Source: Erysipelotrichaceae bacterium UBA2227
Lineage (GTDB): Bacteria; Bacillota_I; Bacilli_A; Erysipelotrichales; Erysipelotrichaceae
Direction of reading: 5' to 3'
DNA length: 54,809 nt
NCBI GenBank assembly: GCA_002348095.1
Contig: DDYT01000003.1
Coordinates: 1-54,809, forward strand
Shown here: in pieces, positions 41,436 through 50,836 of the stretch
Numbering within the stretch: position 1 is the first letter of the stretch
Layout of the letters: the number at the start of each line of letters is the position of its first letter
Notes under the pieces: generated by a model
What the model saw: the letters and a program-made list of their open reading frames with translations, nothing else
Told to the model about the DNA's origin: nothing
The model's database searches: none
Program-made: the position numbers and the translations under genes

Positions 41436-42199
41436 GGTGCCAACTCCTTTTCTTCTGCCAAAAATACATCACAAATCTTATTGAAACGGGCAATCTGATT
41501 CCAATACGCATAGTGATCTTCACCTTCGAAAATCACCAATCCTGCATCCGATATTCTTTTTTCCATCAGTCTGCCCATCCATAACGGTGTCGAATCGTCT
41601 TTTTCACCCCAAATCAACAAGGTCGGGCAGGTAATTTTTCCCAGTAAATCCGTCAGATCTTCGTTGACGATTTTTACAAATGACTGACGCATGACACCCG
41701 TGATCGTTCGGTAGTCCGAACTGCCAAAGAATCGACGCATTGATTCCTGATGCTTACTTAACCCAGGCAATTTAAAAACTGTTTTTGCGATTTTATACGT
41801 TTGTACCCGGACATGATAGACCAATGTTCGTTTCGGTTTGATTCCGGCCGCACCGGTCAAAACCAGTTTCTTCGTCGGATAACGCGATGCAAACACAATC
41901 GCCAACCGTGCCCCGAAGGAGTGGGCAATCAATATCGGTTGATCGACATCCAGTGCATCTAAAAACGATTTTAGAAAATCCGTGTATTCAAACACACCCC
42001 AAGGTTTGATGGGTGAATCACTGGCACCAAACCCGGGCAAGTCAACATTGATGATCCTGAAATCTTGTTGGAAAAACTGTTCGATGGGTTCCATCATAGA
42101 CTTATTCTGTCCCCATCCATGTAAAAGTACAACACACCGACCGGTATGATGATTGTCGTTATAGTGAATCGTAAGTTCGTTGATACGTATCTGCGGCAT
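41432..42199 (-). CDS. Alpha/beta hydrolase
   Basis: 255 residues from the ATG at 42199 (GGAGGA upstream). VVLLHGWGQNKSM is the oxyanion-hole strand, LIAHSFGARLAIVFA the nucleophile elbow (AHSFG, with Ala in place of the first Gly), LLIWGEKDDSTPL the acid and FEGEDHYAYW the His. Substrate unknown. It is the first gene of the run hydrolase, MurF-like, with a 4-nt overlap. Confidence 0.88.
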   Translation of the reverse strand: MPQIRINELTIHYNDNHHTGRCVVLLHGWGQNKSMMEPIEQFFQQDFRIINVDLPGFGASDSPIKPWGVFEYTDFLKSFLDALDVDQPILIAHSFGARLAIVFASRYPTKKLVLTGAAGIKPKRTLVYHVRVQTYKIAKTVFKLPGLSKHQESMRRFFGSSDYRTITGVMRQSFVKIVNEDLTDLLGKITCPTLLIWGEKDDSTPLWMGRLMEKRISDAGLVIFEGEDHYAYWNQIARFNKICDVFLAEEKELAP

Positions 42200-42275
42200 A
42201 ACTTCCTCCATACGTTTATATTATAATGGAAAAAAACTTTTTTGCACGAAATTGTTTGTTTTGTGATTAAAGATA

Positions 42276-42304
42276 TTGAAGATTTATAAGATATATAATA
42301 TAAT
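42276..42304 (+). promoter_or_regulatory. Sigma-A type promoter for the unknown/nfeD/SPFH operon
   Basis: TTGAAG (42276-42281), 17-nt spacer, perfect TATAAT (42299-42304), then GAAGGTGATC before the ATG at 42326. Confidence 0.7.
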
Positions 42305-42325
42305 GATGAAAAAGAAGGTGATCAA

Positions 42326-42694
42326 ATGTATGAGTGGTTAACGGGAAATGCCCACACCCTGGTTGTTACGCTGTATAACACCAATATCACATTGAATAAC
42401 AGCGCCGCAGCCTACTTCAATGATGTTCGTTACGCTACCATCGGAATTAATCGCAATATCAAGCAATTTGTAATCCGACCGGTGACCAAAAGAGAAGTAG
42501 AATTGAAAATAGTTCCTTTAGAACATCTTCATAAGGTGTCAATTGGTAAAGGATATGCTAGAATTAGTAATAAGACAGTATGTGATGAGCTGGCATCCAT
42601 TCTAAACGAACCGTTGAATGGTCAGAAGTTTATCGCAAAATTTGATGACAAAGAGAAACTGCTGGTCATCAAACTTTCGGACGAGTCCGAGTAG
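42326..42694 (+). CDS. Conserved hypothetical protein upstream of NfeD/SPFH genes
   Basis: 122 residues, mixed alpha/beta, no membrane segment, no motif I recognise. Notable stretches are YEWLTGNAHTLVVTLYNTNITLN at the start and VELKIVPLEHLHKVSIGKGYARISNK in the middle. It has a good promoter and GAAGGTG ribosome site and is followed within 10 nt by the NfeD gene, so it is a real gene of that operon. Function unknown. Confidence 0.8.
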   Translation: MYEWLTGNAHTLVVTLYNTNITLNNSAAAYFNDVRYATIGINRNIKQFVIRPVTKREVELKIVPLEHLHKVSIGKGYARISNKTVCDELASILNEPLNGQKFIAKFDDKEKLLVIKLSDESE

Positions 42695-42704
42695 GAGGAT
42701 CATT

Positions 42705-43133
42705 ATGGAACAATGGCTCTGGGTTATCATATTAGTAGGCACATTGATCGTTGAAGTAGTAACCTTTGGAAATCTTATTTCCGTTTGGTTCTCTATCGGT
42801 GCTTTAGCCGCGTATTTTGCATTTATATTTGGTTTCAGCTTCCCTGTACAATTGGGCGTGTTTATTGTCGTTTCGATCGCTTCCTTGTTGTCAATCCGTC
42901 CGTTGGCAGCCAATTATTTCCGGGGAAATATGGTCGCTACCAATGCCGATCGGATCATTGGGCAACAAACAACTTTGGTTAAAGCCATCAAGTCCAATGG
43001 ATGGGGTGAAGTGAATGTTTTTGGTACCGTATGGAGTGTTGCTGAATTAAACAATCATCCGGTGGATGTCGGTACTGTCGTAGAAGTCGTTGCCATTGAA
43101 GGCGCAAAACTGATCGTCAAAAAAGTCGATTAA
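42705..43133 (+). CDS. NfeD family membrane protein
   Basis: 142 residues from the ATG at 42705 (GTAGGAGG). Three or four membrane helices (about 5-75) and a C-terminal OB-fold (GQQTTLVKAIKSNGWGEVNVFGTVWSV) mark the short NfeD form. NfeD proteins pair with SPFH/stomatin proteins, encoded next here, to organise membrane microdomains. Confidence 0.93.
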   Translation: MEQWLWVIILVGTLIVEVVTFGNLISVWFSIGALAAYFAFIFGFSFPVQLGVFIVVSIASLLSIRPLAANYFRGNMVATNADRIIGQQTTLVKAIKSNGWGEVNVFGTVWSVAELNNHPVDVGTVVEVVAIEGAKLIVKKVD

Positions 43134-43147
43134 GAAAGGAAAAAAAT

Positions 43148-44068
43148 ATGCCAGGAGATTTTATCGGATTATTTATCTTAATGTTTGTATTACTTTTGGT
43201 TATCATCGTTCTGACGTATACCGTCCGGATCATTCCCCAATCCAATGCCTATGTCATTGAGCGGCTGGGTGCTTACAACCGTACACTCAAACAAGGCTTG
43301 CACTTTGTCGTACCGATTTTTGACAGGGTTGCATCAAAAGTGACGTTAAAAGAAAATGTATTTGACTTTGCTCCGCAACCGGTCATCACCAAGGACAATG
43401 TCACCATGATGATCGACACTGTTGTATATTTCTTCATCTCTGACCCAAAACTATATACCTATGGTGTCATCAATCCGGTTTCAGCCATTGAAAATTTAAG
43501 CGCAACGACGTTGCGTAATATCATCGGTGAACTGGAGTTGGATGAAACGTTGACTTCCCGCGAGATCATCAACTCAAAGATGCGTGTCATCCTTGATGAG
43601 GCCACCGATCCTTGGGGCATCAAAGTCAATCGCGTTGAAGTTAAGAATATCATCCCGCCGCGGGATATCCAGGATGCAATGGAAAAGCAGATGCGTGCCG
43701 AACGTGAACGCCGCAGCGCAATTTTAAAAGCTGAAGGAGAAAAACGTTCTGCGATCCTTATCGCCGAAGGGGAAAAAGAAGCTGTCGTCTTGCGTGCCGA
43801 AGCAAAGAAAGAAGCATTGATTGCGGAGGCCGAAGGGGAAGCCAGAGCTATCGAACGCGTTTATAAAGCTCAAGCCCTCGGTGTTGAACTGTTGAAAGCA
43901 GCCGCACCGGATCAGGCTTATCTGACCTTGCGTGGTTATGAAACCTTTGAAAGAGTGGCGAACGGCCAATCCACAAAGATCATCATCCCTTCCGAGATTC
44001 AGAACATGGCCGGTTTGCTGGCTGGTGCCAAAGCACTGCTTGAACCGGATAAAGAAGAAAAGAAGTAA
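43148..44068 (+). CDS. SPFH/Band 7 (stomatin-like, QmcA-like) protein
   Basis: 306 residues. N-terminal membrane helix (7-30), SPFH domain (IIPQSNAYVIERLGAYNRTLKQGLHFVVPIFDRV), then the long coiled coil EKQMRAERERRSAILKAEGEKRSAIL with repeated AEGEK units. Such proteins form ring or cage assemblies at the membrane with NfeD partners. It ends the plus-strand operon. Confidence 0.95.
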   Translation: MPGDFIGLFILMFVLLLVIIVLTYTVRIIPQSNAYVIERLGAYNRTLKQGLHFVVPIFDRVASKVTLKENVFDFAPQPVITKDNVTMMIDTVVYFFISDPKLYTYGVINPVSAIENLSATTLRNIIGELELDETLTSREIINSKMRVILDEATDPWGIKVNRVEVKNIIPPRDIQDAMEKQMRAERERRSAILKAEGEKRSAILIAEGEKEAVVLRAEAKKEALIAEAEGEARAIERVYKAQALGVELLKAAAPDQAYLTLRGYETFERVANGQSTKIIIPSEIQNMAGLLAGAKALLEPDKEEKK

Positions 44069-44077
44069 ATGCACAGA

Positions 44078-44107
44078 AAAGCCGAGGATGACTCGGCTTT
44101 ATTTTTT
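44078..44107 (+). terminator. Bidirectional intrinsic terminator between the SPFH and histidine kinase genes
   Basis: AAAGCCGAG and CTCGGCTTT pair around GATGA and are followed by ATTTTTT on the plus strand. It lies in the 30-nt gap of the two convergent genes and can serve both. Confidence 0.85.
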
Positions 44108-45445
44108 GCTTCCTTTTTTGGGTCGTTTGGAAGTGATTTTAAATATGACACCTTTATCCGCATTATAGGCAGACGGAATAAATCCATAAGCAGTTACCAC
44201 CTTATGCACTATTGCCAGCCCTAATCCAAACTGACCGTCATCACCCTTCTCGTAAGCTTTAAATAATTTACTGATACGTTCGTCGGACATGGGCGGTCCG
44301 TCATTATAAACAGACAGCTCATTCTCATTGAGTACAATGATGATTTTGCTTTTTGCATACCGTATCGCATTATCAAGCAGGTTCTCGACCACGACTCGCC
44401 AAGGCTCAAGTGAGCCGGTATAAATCACTCTCTGTAAGTTGGTTTCGATTTTGATTTCAGGCCGGATGACCTTAAGAGACAATATGGCTTTGGAAACGAC
44501 ATCCACCATATCGATCTCTCCGACCTCAACACCTTCACTCGCCAAATATCCCAATCGGTTAAGCAGCAATAAACTTTGAACCTTCTTTTCCAATCGGTTG
44601 GCATGTTCGATTATGACATCCACACTCTTCTCCAAAGTCTCATACGGATAAACGCCGTCTTTAATACTTTCACCATAAGACTTTATCGTGGATATCGGTG
44701 TCTTTAAATCATGAGATATATTATGAATCATTTCTTCCTTCAATTGTTCGGAACGCTTGATTTCAATCTGCATCGCCACCAAAGCAGATGCCACCTCGCC
44801 AATCTCATCTCTTCGGTCAACCTTCAGTTCGGCATCCTCTCCGCGCCGGATCCGTTCGATATATGCCCTGATTTGATTGAGCGGATGGATCAGATAGGCC
44901 ACCCATATCATCAGCAAGAAAAACAACACACTTACCACGATGACCATAATATTGACAACACTGTTCAGCAGCGTGTTTTTAAATTCGTCCCGATATGAAC
45001 TGGAAATCGTCGATGCGATCGCAGTCGTCATATTTATCCGGGATATCGTATACAGGATTTTCTGATCATCAAAACCCGAAATATAATCCCGTGTATTGAT
45101 TTGCTGACTTAACGCATTTTGCCTGAGTTCTTCAATAAGTTCCCTGGACAAAGAACCGATATTATCACTTGCCGTCATTTTTCCTTCCTGAGAAAAAATG
45201 ATGTGCACGATGTTGGGATCATTCCCGCCGTACAGGGATTCGGTCGGGACACTCAAACGATAATTATAGACAATATTTGCTTGGGTCCGACGTAAAATTC
45301 CGTACATCTGACTTCGAACAAATCCGTCGATATTCCAAGAAAGAAACATAAAGAAAAATGAAACGAAAAAAACGATAAAAAGAAAGACGATGCCAAACAG
45401 CTGTTGAGTCAGAGAGAACTCCTTAAAAAGACCGCGGAATCTCAT
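44099..45445 (-). CDS. Sensor histidine kinase
   Basis: 448 residues. Membrane helices near 13-38 and 165-185 frame an extracytoplasmic sensor region (about 40-160); HAMP domain (about 187-240, HPLNQIRAYIERIRRGED), HisKA with MIHNISHDLKTPISTIKSYGES, and HATPase with NLLDNAIRYAKS and GQFGLGLAIVHKVV. It phosphorylates the response regulator encoded immediately upstream (1-nt overlap). The signal is unknown. Confidence 0.95.
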   Translation of the reverse strand: MRFRGLFKEFSLTQQLFGIVFLFIVFFVSFFFMFLSWNIDGFVRSQMYGILRRTQANIVYNYRLSVPTESLYGGNDPNIVHIIFSQEGKMTASDNIGSLSRELIEELRQNALSQQINTRDYISGFDDQKILYTISRINMTTAIASTISSSYRDEFKNTLLNSVVNIMVIVVSVLFFLLMIWVAYLIHPLNQIRAYIERIRRGEDAELKVDRRDEIGEVASALVAMQIEIKRSEQLKEEMIHNISHDLKTPISTIKSYGESIKDGVYPYETLEKSVDVIIEHANRLEKKVQSLLLLNRLGYLASEGVEVGEIDMVDVVSKAILSLKVIRPEIKIETNLQRVIYTGSLEPWRVVVENLLDNAIRYAKSKIIIVLNENELSVYNDGPPMSDERISKLFKAYEKGDDGQFGLGLAIVHKVVTAYGFIPSAYNADKGVIFKITSKRPKKGSKK

Positions 45446-46104
45446 CAGCCTAACCGATAACCGAATCCGTAAATGGTGTGTATGCTCAGATTCGGCATTT
45501 TCCTGCGTAAGCGACGCAATGTATCATCAACCACCCGATCAGAACCGTAGTAGTTCACTTCCCAAACTTTCGTTAATATCTGATCTCTGGAGAAGGCTGT
45601 ACCTTTGTTTTTAATAAACAACATGAGCAAATCAAACTCCTTGGTCGTCAGCTCAAGCTCACTTCCCGCTGAAAATACTTTACGCTGATTCTCGTCAACT
45701 TCATAACCGTCAATCAAAATACGGGTGATTTCATCTTTATACACCCGCCTCATGATGTTATTAACGCGCAATACCAGTTCTTTGGGAGAAAATGGCTTGG
45801 TAATATAGTCATCACTGCCCTTCTCCAAACCGATGATACGGTCAAACTCCTTATCGCGGGCAGACATAAAGATGACCGGAACCCCCGGAGATTGGATTTT
45901 GATCGCTTCGATCAAATCAAACCCGCTGCGGTCATCGAGCATGATATCCAAAATCCACAAGGATACATCCTCATCACCGACATGCATGGCTGCCTGATCA
46001 TACGTCAGATATGAACGAACTTCATAATTCTCTTTCTCAAGATAACGCTTGACCAGTTCGTTTAAATCCTTCTCATCCTCAACTACGCACAAAACACGTT
46101 TCAT
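45445..46104 (-). CDS. OmpR/PhoB-type response regulator
   Basis: 219 residues from the ATG at 46104 (AGAGG upstream). Receiver: VVEDEKDLNEL, phospho-acceptor Asp in LWILDIMLDDRSGFDL, FMSARD, KPFSP. The C-terminal winged helix has TTKEFDLLMLFIKN and RVVDDTLRRLRRKM. First gene of the two-component pair. Confidence 0.95.
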   Translation of the reverse strand: MKRVLCVVEDEKDLNELVKRYLEKENYEVRSYLTYDQAAMHVGDEDVSLWILDIMLDDRSGFDLIEAIKIQSPGVPVIFMSARDKEFDRIIGLEKGSDDYITKPFSPKELVLRVNNIMRRVYKDEITRILIDGYEVDENQRKVFSAGSELELTTKEFDLLMLFIKNKGTAFSRDQILTKVWEVNYYGSDRVVDDTLRRLRRKMPNLSIHTIYGFGYRLG

Positions 46105-46130
46105 TGCGATACCTCTTTGCATTATCATAC

Positions 46131-46159
46131 CAAAAGAAAAGGACTCTTTAAAGTCCTTT
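46131..46159 (-). terminator. Intrinsic terminator after glmM
   Basis: AAAGGACT and AGTCCTTT pair around CTTTAA; the minus strand continues TTTTCTTTTGG. Its 3' arm overlaps the end of glmM. Confidence 0.8.
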
Positions 46160-47482
46160 AGCCTGAATCAACTCAATGACTTCCTGAACCAGCTGCAAGC
46201 ATAAATCTTCGCTTTGAGCCTCGACCATCACGCGAACCAACGGTTCAGTACCGGAAGGGCGAACCAAGATGCGTCCGTTACCCTGCAACTCATCTTCTAA
46301 AACACGGATCTTCTCCTTCAGTTGTGCATCTTCCATTACAGCTTGCTTATCGTTAACACGCACATTCTTAAGCAATTGCGGATAGATTGCCACCGGTTCT
46401 GTAAGCATAGCTAACGATTTCCCGGAATCAGCCATTACCTCAAGCAGTTTCATGGCTGTCAATAATCCATCCCCTGTCGTTGCATGATCTTTGAATATGA
46501 TATGCCCGGACTGCTCTCCACCCAAAGGAATATCTTGCAAGAGCATTTGCTCGTACACATATTTATCCCCGACTTGAGTTTGAACGAATTGAATCTCCTC
46601 TTTTTCCAATGCTTTATATAATCCGAGATTCGACATGACGGTTGTTACGATTGAATTCTTATGCAATCCTTGGTTCTTCTTTAAATGCAACCCGCAGGCA
46701 TATAAAATCTTATCACCGTCAATCAACTGACCAAACTCATCTACAGCAATCAGACGGTCGGCATCACCATCAAAAGCGAAACCGATATCCGCTTTCAAAT
46801 CAATAATCGCCCTCTGCAAATGCTCCGGATGCGTCGAACCGCAGTTTGTATTAATATTGATTCCATTGGGTTCACTATTGAGAGCAATCACATCAGCATG
46901 AAAACGGTGAAGCATTCTCTTGGCTGTAGACACCGCACTTCCATGTGCGCAATCGATCACGATTCGCTTGTTCGAGCAATCAAAATCAAACAACGAGGCC
47001 ATCCAATCCAAATAATGATCCAATCCTTGCGGATAAGCGATGATCTGACCGACATTGCCATCCAACGCATATAAAATTTCTGAATTTCCATCCATATACT
47101 GCTCGATCTCTTCTTCAACAGAAGCAGAAAGTTTGCTTCCTTGTGAGTCAAATACTTTGATTCCATTATCATAGTAGGGATTGTGTGATGCAGAAATCAT
47201 GACACCGCAGTCAAACTTCTCCCTTTTCACCAGATATGCTATTGCCGGCGTCGGTGCAACTCCCAGAATATACACATCACATCCGGCGGCCGTTGCTCCG
47301 GCAGCGATCGCTGACTCAAACATCGAAGAAGAAATCCGTGTATCACGACCGATCAAAATCCGCCCTTTGGCCTCTTTTGAAAATAAGTGACCTAAATAAC
47401 TGCCGACAGCAAAAGCCATCTGTACTGTCAGCGTTTCATTCGCTCTTCCTCGAATTCCATCCGTTCCAAAATATTTCCCCAC
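46148..47482 (-). CDS. glmM: Phosphoglucosamine mutase GlmM
   Basis: 444 residues. KYFGTDGIRGRANETLT at the start, the phosphoserine loop VMISASHNPYYDNGIKVF, the metal loop FAFDGDADRLIAVDE, and the sugar-binding GEQSGHIIF are all present. It converts glucosamine-6-phosphate to glucosamine-1-phosphate for UDP-GlcNAc, hence peptidoglycan. It is third of the cdaA-cdaR-glmM operon, in which GlmM also restrains the cyclase in other Firmicutes. Confidence 0.97.
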   Translation of the reverse strand: MGKYFGTDGIRGRANETLTVQMAFAVGSYLGHLFSKEAKGRILIGRDTRISSSMFESAIAAGATAAGCDVYILGVAPTPAIAYLVKREKFDCGVMISASHNPYYDNGIKVFDSQGSKLSASVEEEIEQYMDGNSEILYALDGNVGQIIAYPQGLDHYLDWMASLFDFDCSNKRIVIDCAHGSAVSTAKRMLHRFHADVIALNSEPNGININTNCGSTHPEHLQRAIIDLKADIGFAFDGDADRLIAVDEFGQLIDGDKILYACGLHLKKNQGLHKNSIVTTVMSNLGLYKALEKEEIQFVQTQVGDKYVYEQMLLQDIPLGGEQSGHIIFKDHATTGDGLLTAMKLLEVMADSGKSLAMLTEPVAIYPQLLKNVRVNDKQAVMEDAQLKEKIRVLEDELQGNGRILVRPSGTEPLVRVMVEAQSEDLCLQLVQEVIELIQAKGL

Positions 47483-47493
47483 ATTGACTCTCC

Positions 47494-48855
47494 TTATCGT
47501 ATGACTTCAATCGATATGGTCGGTTTCTCCGGTGTGAATTTCACCAGCGTCGTACCGCCATCCACATAAACAATGACACTCTGTAAACCTAATTCAATAT
47601 TCAGCATATCGATATATACTTCCATGTTATCTTCGGTAATATTCGCTATGTTCTCGGCGGTGCCAAACAACTCCACATTCGTATAAGCATCTTCCGGATC
47701 CACAATCGTAAATCTGTATCCTTTAATGTTATTCCGGTAGCGGATCATTACATTTTCAACGATCCGTTTTACACCGTCACCCAGTCTGATTTCCATATTC
47801 ACCTTAGTAACACTGAGTTTTCGGACACCGCTGGGCAATGTCACGGTATATACCAGATTAGTATCGCCTGTCAGGGTCGTAGCATTAATCGGAATACGAA
47901 GTTCATCGATCTTTGCCAAAACTGACTCAGGCGCAAACAGTGTAATGGAATTATGATCCATCGTGATGGATGAAATTGCTTTTCCATTGGGGATTTCTCC
48001 TACCGGATCCACGATGACCGGAACTGTCTTTGACGGCGATGTTACGTTGACCGTTACACTGACTTCTGAAGGCATGATATCAGCTTTGACACGATTTCCG
48101 AGCTGGTCATACGCAACGATCGGCACTTTCTTGGTGAAGTTTCCGGTGACCCCGGTTACATCGATAAATGCTTTAACAAAAGCAATGCTATCCAACGTAC
48201 TCTGAGAAGCACGGACAATGATCTCGCTGAGTTCGAGCTGAGGTTCGCCCAAAACATATTCCAGATCCATCTTATTAACATTGACGAAGTCATAATCCAG
48301 AATAAACTTCGCGGATACTTTACGGGTGACCGTTACGATCGCGGTCGACGGTGTAACCGCTACTGCAACCCGCGGTGAAAAATCTGTTGCGACCAGGTTG
48401 ATCTGATGAACACCTTCGGTCAGACCGGTCAAATCGGCAACGACTTTATACCCGCCTTGGTTTTTTGTCATCTGAATATCTGCAAGTTCCCCAACGAGCA
48501 AGGCATTGACTGTGTTAGGTAACCCCGTGATTTCGTACACTTCATTATTGGCAATGACTGTCAGAGGGATATCCGGGATTTCTTCTCCGGACCCACTGAT
48601 ACCTGAACTGAAAATATCCGCATTGCCGAAGTTGATCGTTGCAAAGAGCAATAGTGCCAAAGCCAGCGAAATCGGCTTACCAAAACGCGGATTAAAGAGA
48701 AGTTTATCGACCCATGCACTTAACCATCGGATAACACGCAATACAGACAGCTCAACACTGGCATAAGTTTTTACCATCCGTTGACTCTGACTGGCAATTC
48801 GCTTGGCTATCTCGAGCTTTTCATCGGTTGACTGACGTTGCGGCTCTTTCGTCAT
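47494..48855 (-). CDS. cdaR: YbbR-domain protein, CdaR-like
   Basis: 453 residues. A charged cytosolic N-terminus of about 65 residues, one membrane helix (about 66-85, LALALLLFATINF), then several YbbR repeats outside the membrane (start IPLTVIANNEVYEITGLPNTVNALLVG). It overlaps cdaA by 4 nt. CdaR modulates the adjacent diadenylate cyclase. The cytosolic N-terminal tail is longer than in the Bacillus protein. Confidence 0.92.
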   Translation of the reverse strand: MTKEPQRQSTDEKLEIAKRIASQSQRMVKTYASVELSVLRVIRWLSAWVDKLLFNPRFGKPISLALALLLFATINFGNADIFSSGISGSGEEIPDIPLTVIANNEVYEITGLPNTVNALLVGELADIQMTKNQGGYKVVADLTGLTEGVHQINLVATDFSPRVAVAVTPSTAIVTVTRKVSAKFILDYDFVNVNKMDLEYVLGEPQLELSEIIVRASQSTLDSIAFVKAFIDVTGVTGNFTKKVPIVAYDQLGNRVKADIMPSEVSVTVNVTSPSKTVPVIVDPVGEIPNGKAISSITMDHNSITLFAPESVLAKIDELRIPINATTLTGDTNLVYTVTLPSGVRKLSVTKVNMEIRLGDGVKRIVENVMIRYRNNIKGYRFTIVDPEDAYTNVELFGTAENIANITEDNMEVYIDMLNIELGLQSVIVYVDGGTTLVKFTPEKPTISIEVIR

Positions 48856-49946
48856 TGCGGTTCACCTCCTGACTTATCCGAAGAATCATCGCGTGATTCT
48901 TCTGTTTTTAAATCCAGAGACAAATCATCCTTAATGATTTCCACTGAATCCTTATTTACTGTTTCTTTCTTCGGCTGTTTCTTCTTAAATCGCTTAAACA
49001 GCATGTCTGCACTGGCCTCTTCTTTCTTAGCTGCCGGCGCAATGATTTCCTTAGCAGACAGCGGCTGATCTCCGATAGGTTCCGGTTCAGCTTCGATGAC
49101 GGTCGGTTTCCCTTCTTTAAACGAAAAAGGCAGCCAGCGTTCTTCTTGCACAGGTTCATATTTAACATCCGTTTCCTGATTCAGGATCATACGATGCAAA
49201 TATTCTTTCAACTTTTCTTTCGTTACCTGAACCAGTTTTCCCTCTTCGGCAATTGATACTTTTCCTGTTTCCTCGGAAACGATGATCGTAATCGAATCTG
49301 TGATTTCACTGATGCCGATACCGGCACGGTGTCTTGCTCCGTATCGAGACGGCAACTCCATGTTGGTCGGCGGAAAATATGCAGATGCACATGCGATCCG
49401 ATCGCCCTGTATGATGACTGCACCATCATGAAGCGGTGTGGATGTAACAAAAATCGAACATAAAAGCTCGGAAGTTACGACCGAGTTCATCGGAGTACCT
49501 GTCTTGATGTAATCAGATAAGGAATGTGACTGTTCCAACGTAATCAGTGCCCCAGTCTGATTTTCCGACAGCTGCATCGTTGCATTGACCAATTCATTGA
49601 TCAGCTGTTCACGTTCGTTGCCGGATAGCGTATTCAGACGTGAGAACACGCTGGATTTGCCCAGCCTTTCAAGTAAGCCACGGATTTCCGGCTGAAAAAT
49701 GATGATGACCGCCAAGAACCCCCAAGTAACAAACATATCGGCTACCCACGCAACCGTTCTGAAATTGAAAAATGTTGCGATTGATTTTATAAATAAGACA
49801 AGGATGATCCCCTTGAAAATCTGGATCGTCCTGCTGTTGTTTCTAACGATTCGGATCGTGTAATACAACAGGATCCACATCAAAACGATATCAAAAAATA
49901 CGCGCAGTACCTGAATGATCGTCTGAATGGTCGAATAGTTCAGCAT
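48852..49946 (-). CDS. cdaA: Diadenylate cyclase CdaA (DacA)
   Basis: 364 residues. Three N-terminal membrane helices (about 10-75), then the DisA_N cyclase domain with LHDGAVIIQGD (DGA) and RYGARHRAGIGISE (RHR). It makes c-di-AMP, controlling K+/osmolyte balance and cell-wall homeostasis. After about residue 265 follows an acidic and Lys-rich tail of roughly 95 residues, absent in the 273-residue Bacillus enzyme. First gene of the operon with cdaR and glmM. Confidence 0.96.
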   Translation of the reverse strand: MLNYSTIQTIIQVLRVFFDIVLMWILLYYTIRIVRNNSRTIQIFKGIILVLFIKSIATFFNFRTVAWVADMFVTWGFLAVIIIFQPEIRGLLERLGKSSVFSRLNTLSGNEREQLINELVNATMQLSENQTGALITLEQSHSLSDYIKTGTPMNSVVTSELLCSIFVTSTPLHDGAVIIQGDRIACASAYFPPTNMELPSRYGARHRAGIGISEITDSITIIVSEETGKVSIAEEGKLVQVTKEKLKEYLHRMILNQETDVKYEPVQEERWLPFSFKEGKPTVIEAEPEPIGDQPLSAKEIIAPAAKKEEASADMLFKRFKKKQPKKETVNKDSVEIIKDDLSLDLKTEESRDDSSDKSGGEPQ

Positions 49947-50003
49947 GGTTCGTCCTCCTTTAAGCAGATTTAATTATATCACATCTTGGTTTGTTAAAAA
50001 ACC

Positions 50004-50744
50004 TTACTTTTCGCTGCCCCACAGCACCAAAAACTCCACGACGATTTCGATTTGATCTTCTTTACTCACTGATGCCATACCATCATCTTTCTGAAATCCA
50101 TAAGAACCAAACTGCGAATGATTTCCGCCTTGAATCACGTAAAATTCCGTGTACGGCGAAAATTTGCTTTGGGCATCGGCAAAAGATGCAAGATTCAGGA
50201 TTTTATCCGCAGACCCTCGAATAGAAATCATGCGGACATCACTACCGGAAAAGTCCGCGGAAGGATATGAAGCTAAAAAGCCGATACCTGCAATCTTATC
50301 ATTCCCTTTTGCCATTTGTGCACCCATAACTCCACCCAGGGAATGACCGACGACGTACCATTGTTGCGTTTCGGCGAATTTTTCCATCCATACCTTTCCG
50401 GCATTTATATCAAATACAGCCAAATGAAACGGAAAAGACACGATGATGACACGCTGACCGGAGGCTTGTGCTAACTGATATCCCAACACTGCATATGCAC
50501 GATAATCCACTTTCCCTCCGGGATAGATAATCCATCCGGTGCTCTCATCCGCATTCTCAGGTGTGATGACCAACGCTTTGCGCATTCCTATACTTTGCTC
50601 GACGATCGTATCGCTTTGACTTTCGAGTATAACGACCGCCTCGTTGGCCGGGGAATAGTGCTGAAACAAGTATACCGTGACCGCAAATATCAAAACAGCA
50701 ATCAATGTGATGTATCGGAAGTATCGTGCTCGTTTGTTTCTCAT
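50004..50744 (-). CDS. Membrane-anchored alpha/beta hydrolase
   Basis: 246 residues with an N-terminal membrane anchor (about 8-28) and the fold WIIYPGGKVDYRAYAVLGYQLA, nucleophile elbow VVGHSLGGVMGAQMA, acid region ISIRGSADKIL and His in QGGNHSQFGSYG, as in the YdeN/PF12695 type hydrolases. Substrate unknown; the active site is probably outside the cell. Confidence 0.88.
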   Translation of the reverse strand: MRNKRARYFRYITLIAVLIFAVTVYLFQHYSPANEAVVILESQSDTIVEQSIGMRKALVITPENADESTGWIIYPGGKVDYRAYAVLGYQLAQASGQRVIIVSFPFHLAVFDINAGKVWMEKFAETQQWYVVGHSLGGVMGAQMAKGNDKIAGIGFLASYPSADFSGSDVRMISIRGSADKILNLASFADAQSKFSPYTEFYVIQGGNHSQFGSYGFQKDDGMASVSKEDQIEIVVEFLVLWGSEK

Positions 50745-50790
50745 GGGATTCTCCTGGCAGGTTGCCTTTCTTTATATAATAGTTACACTC

Positions 50791-50819
50791 TTGTATTATA
50801 CCTTATCTTTGATTACAAT
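50791..50819 (+). promoter_or_regulatory. Promoter of the TraB-family gene
   Basis: TTGTAT (50791-50796), 17-nt spacer, TACAAT (50814-50819), ribosome site AGTGAGG, ATG at 50837. The divergent hydrolase gene shares this short region. Confidence 0.5.
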
Positions 50820-50836
50820 GTACAAGTGAGGTACTT

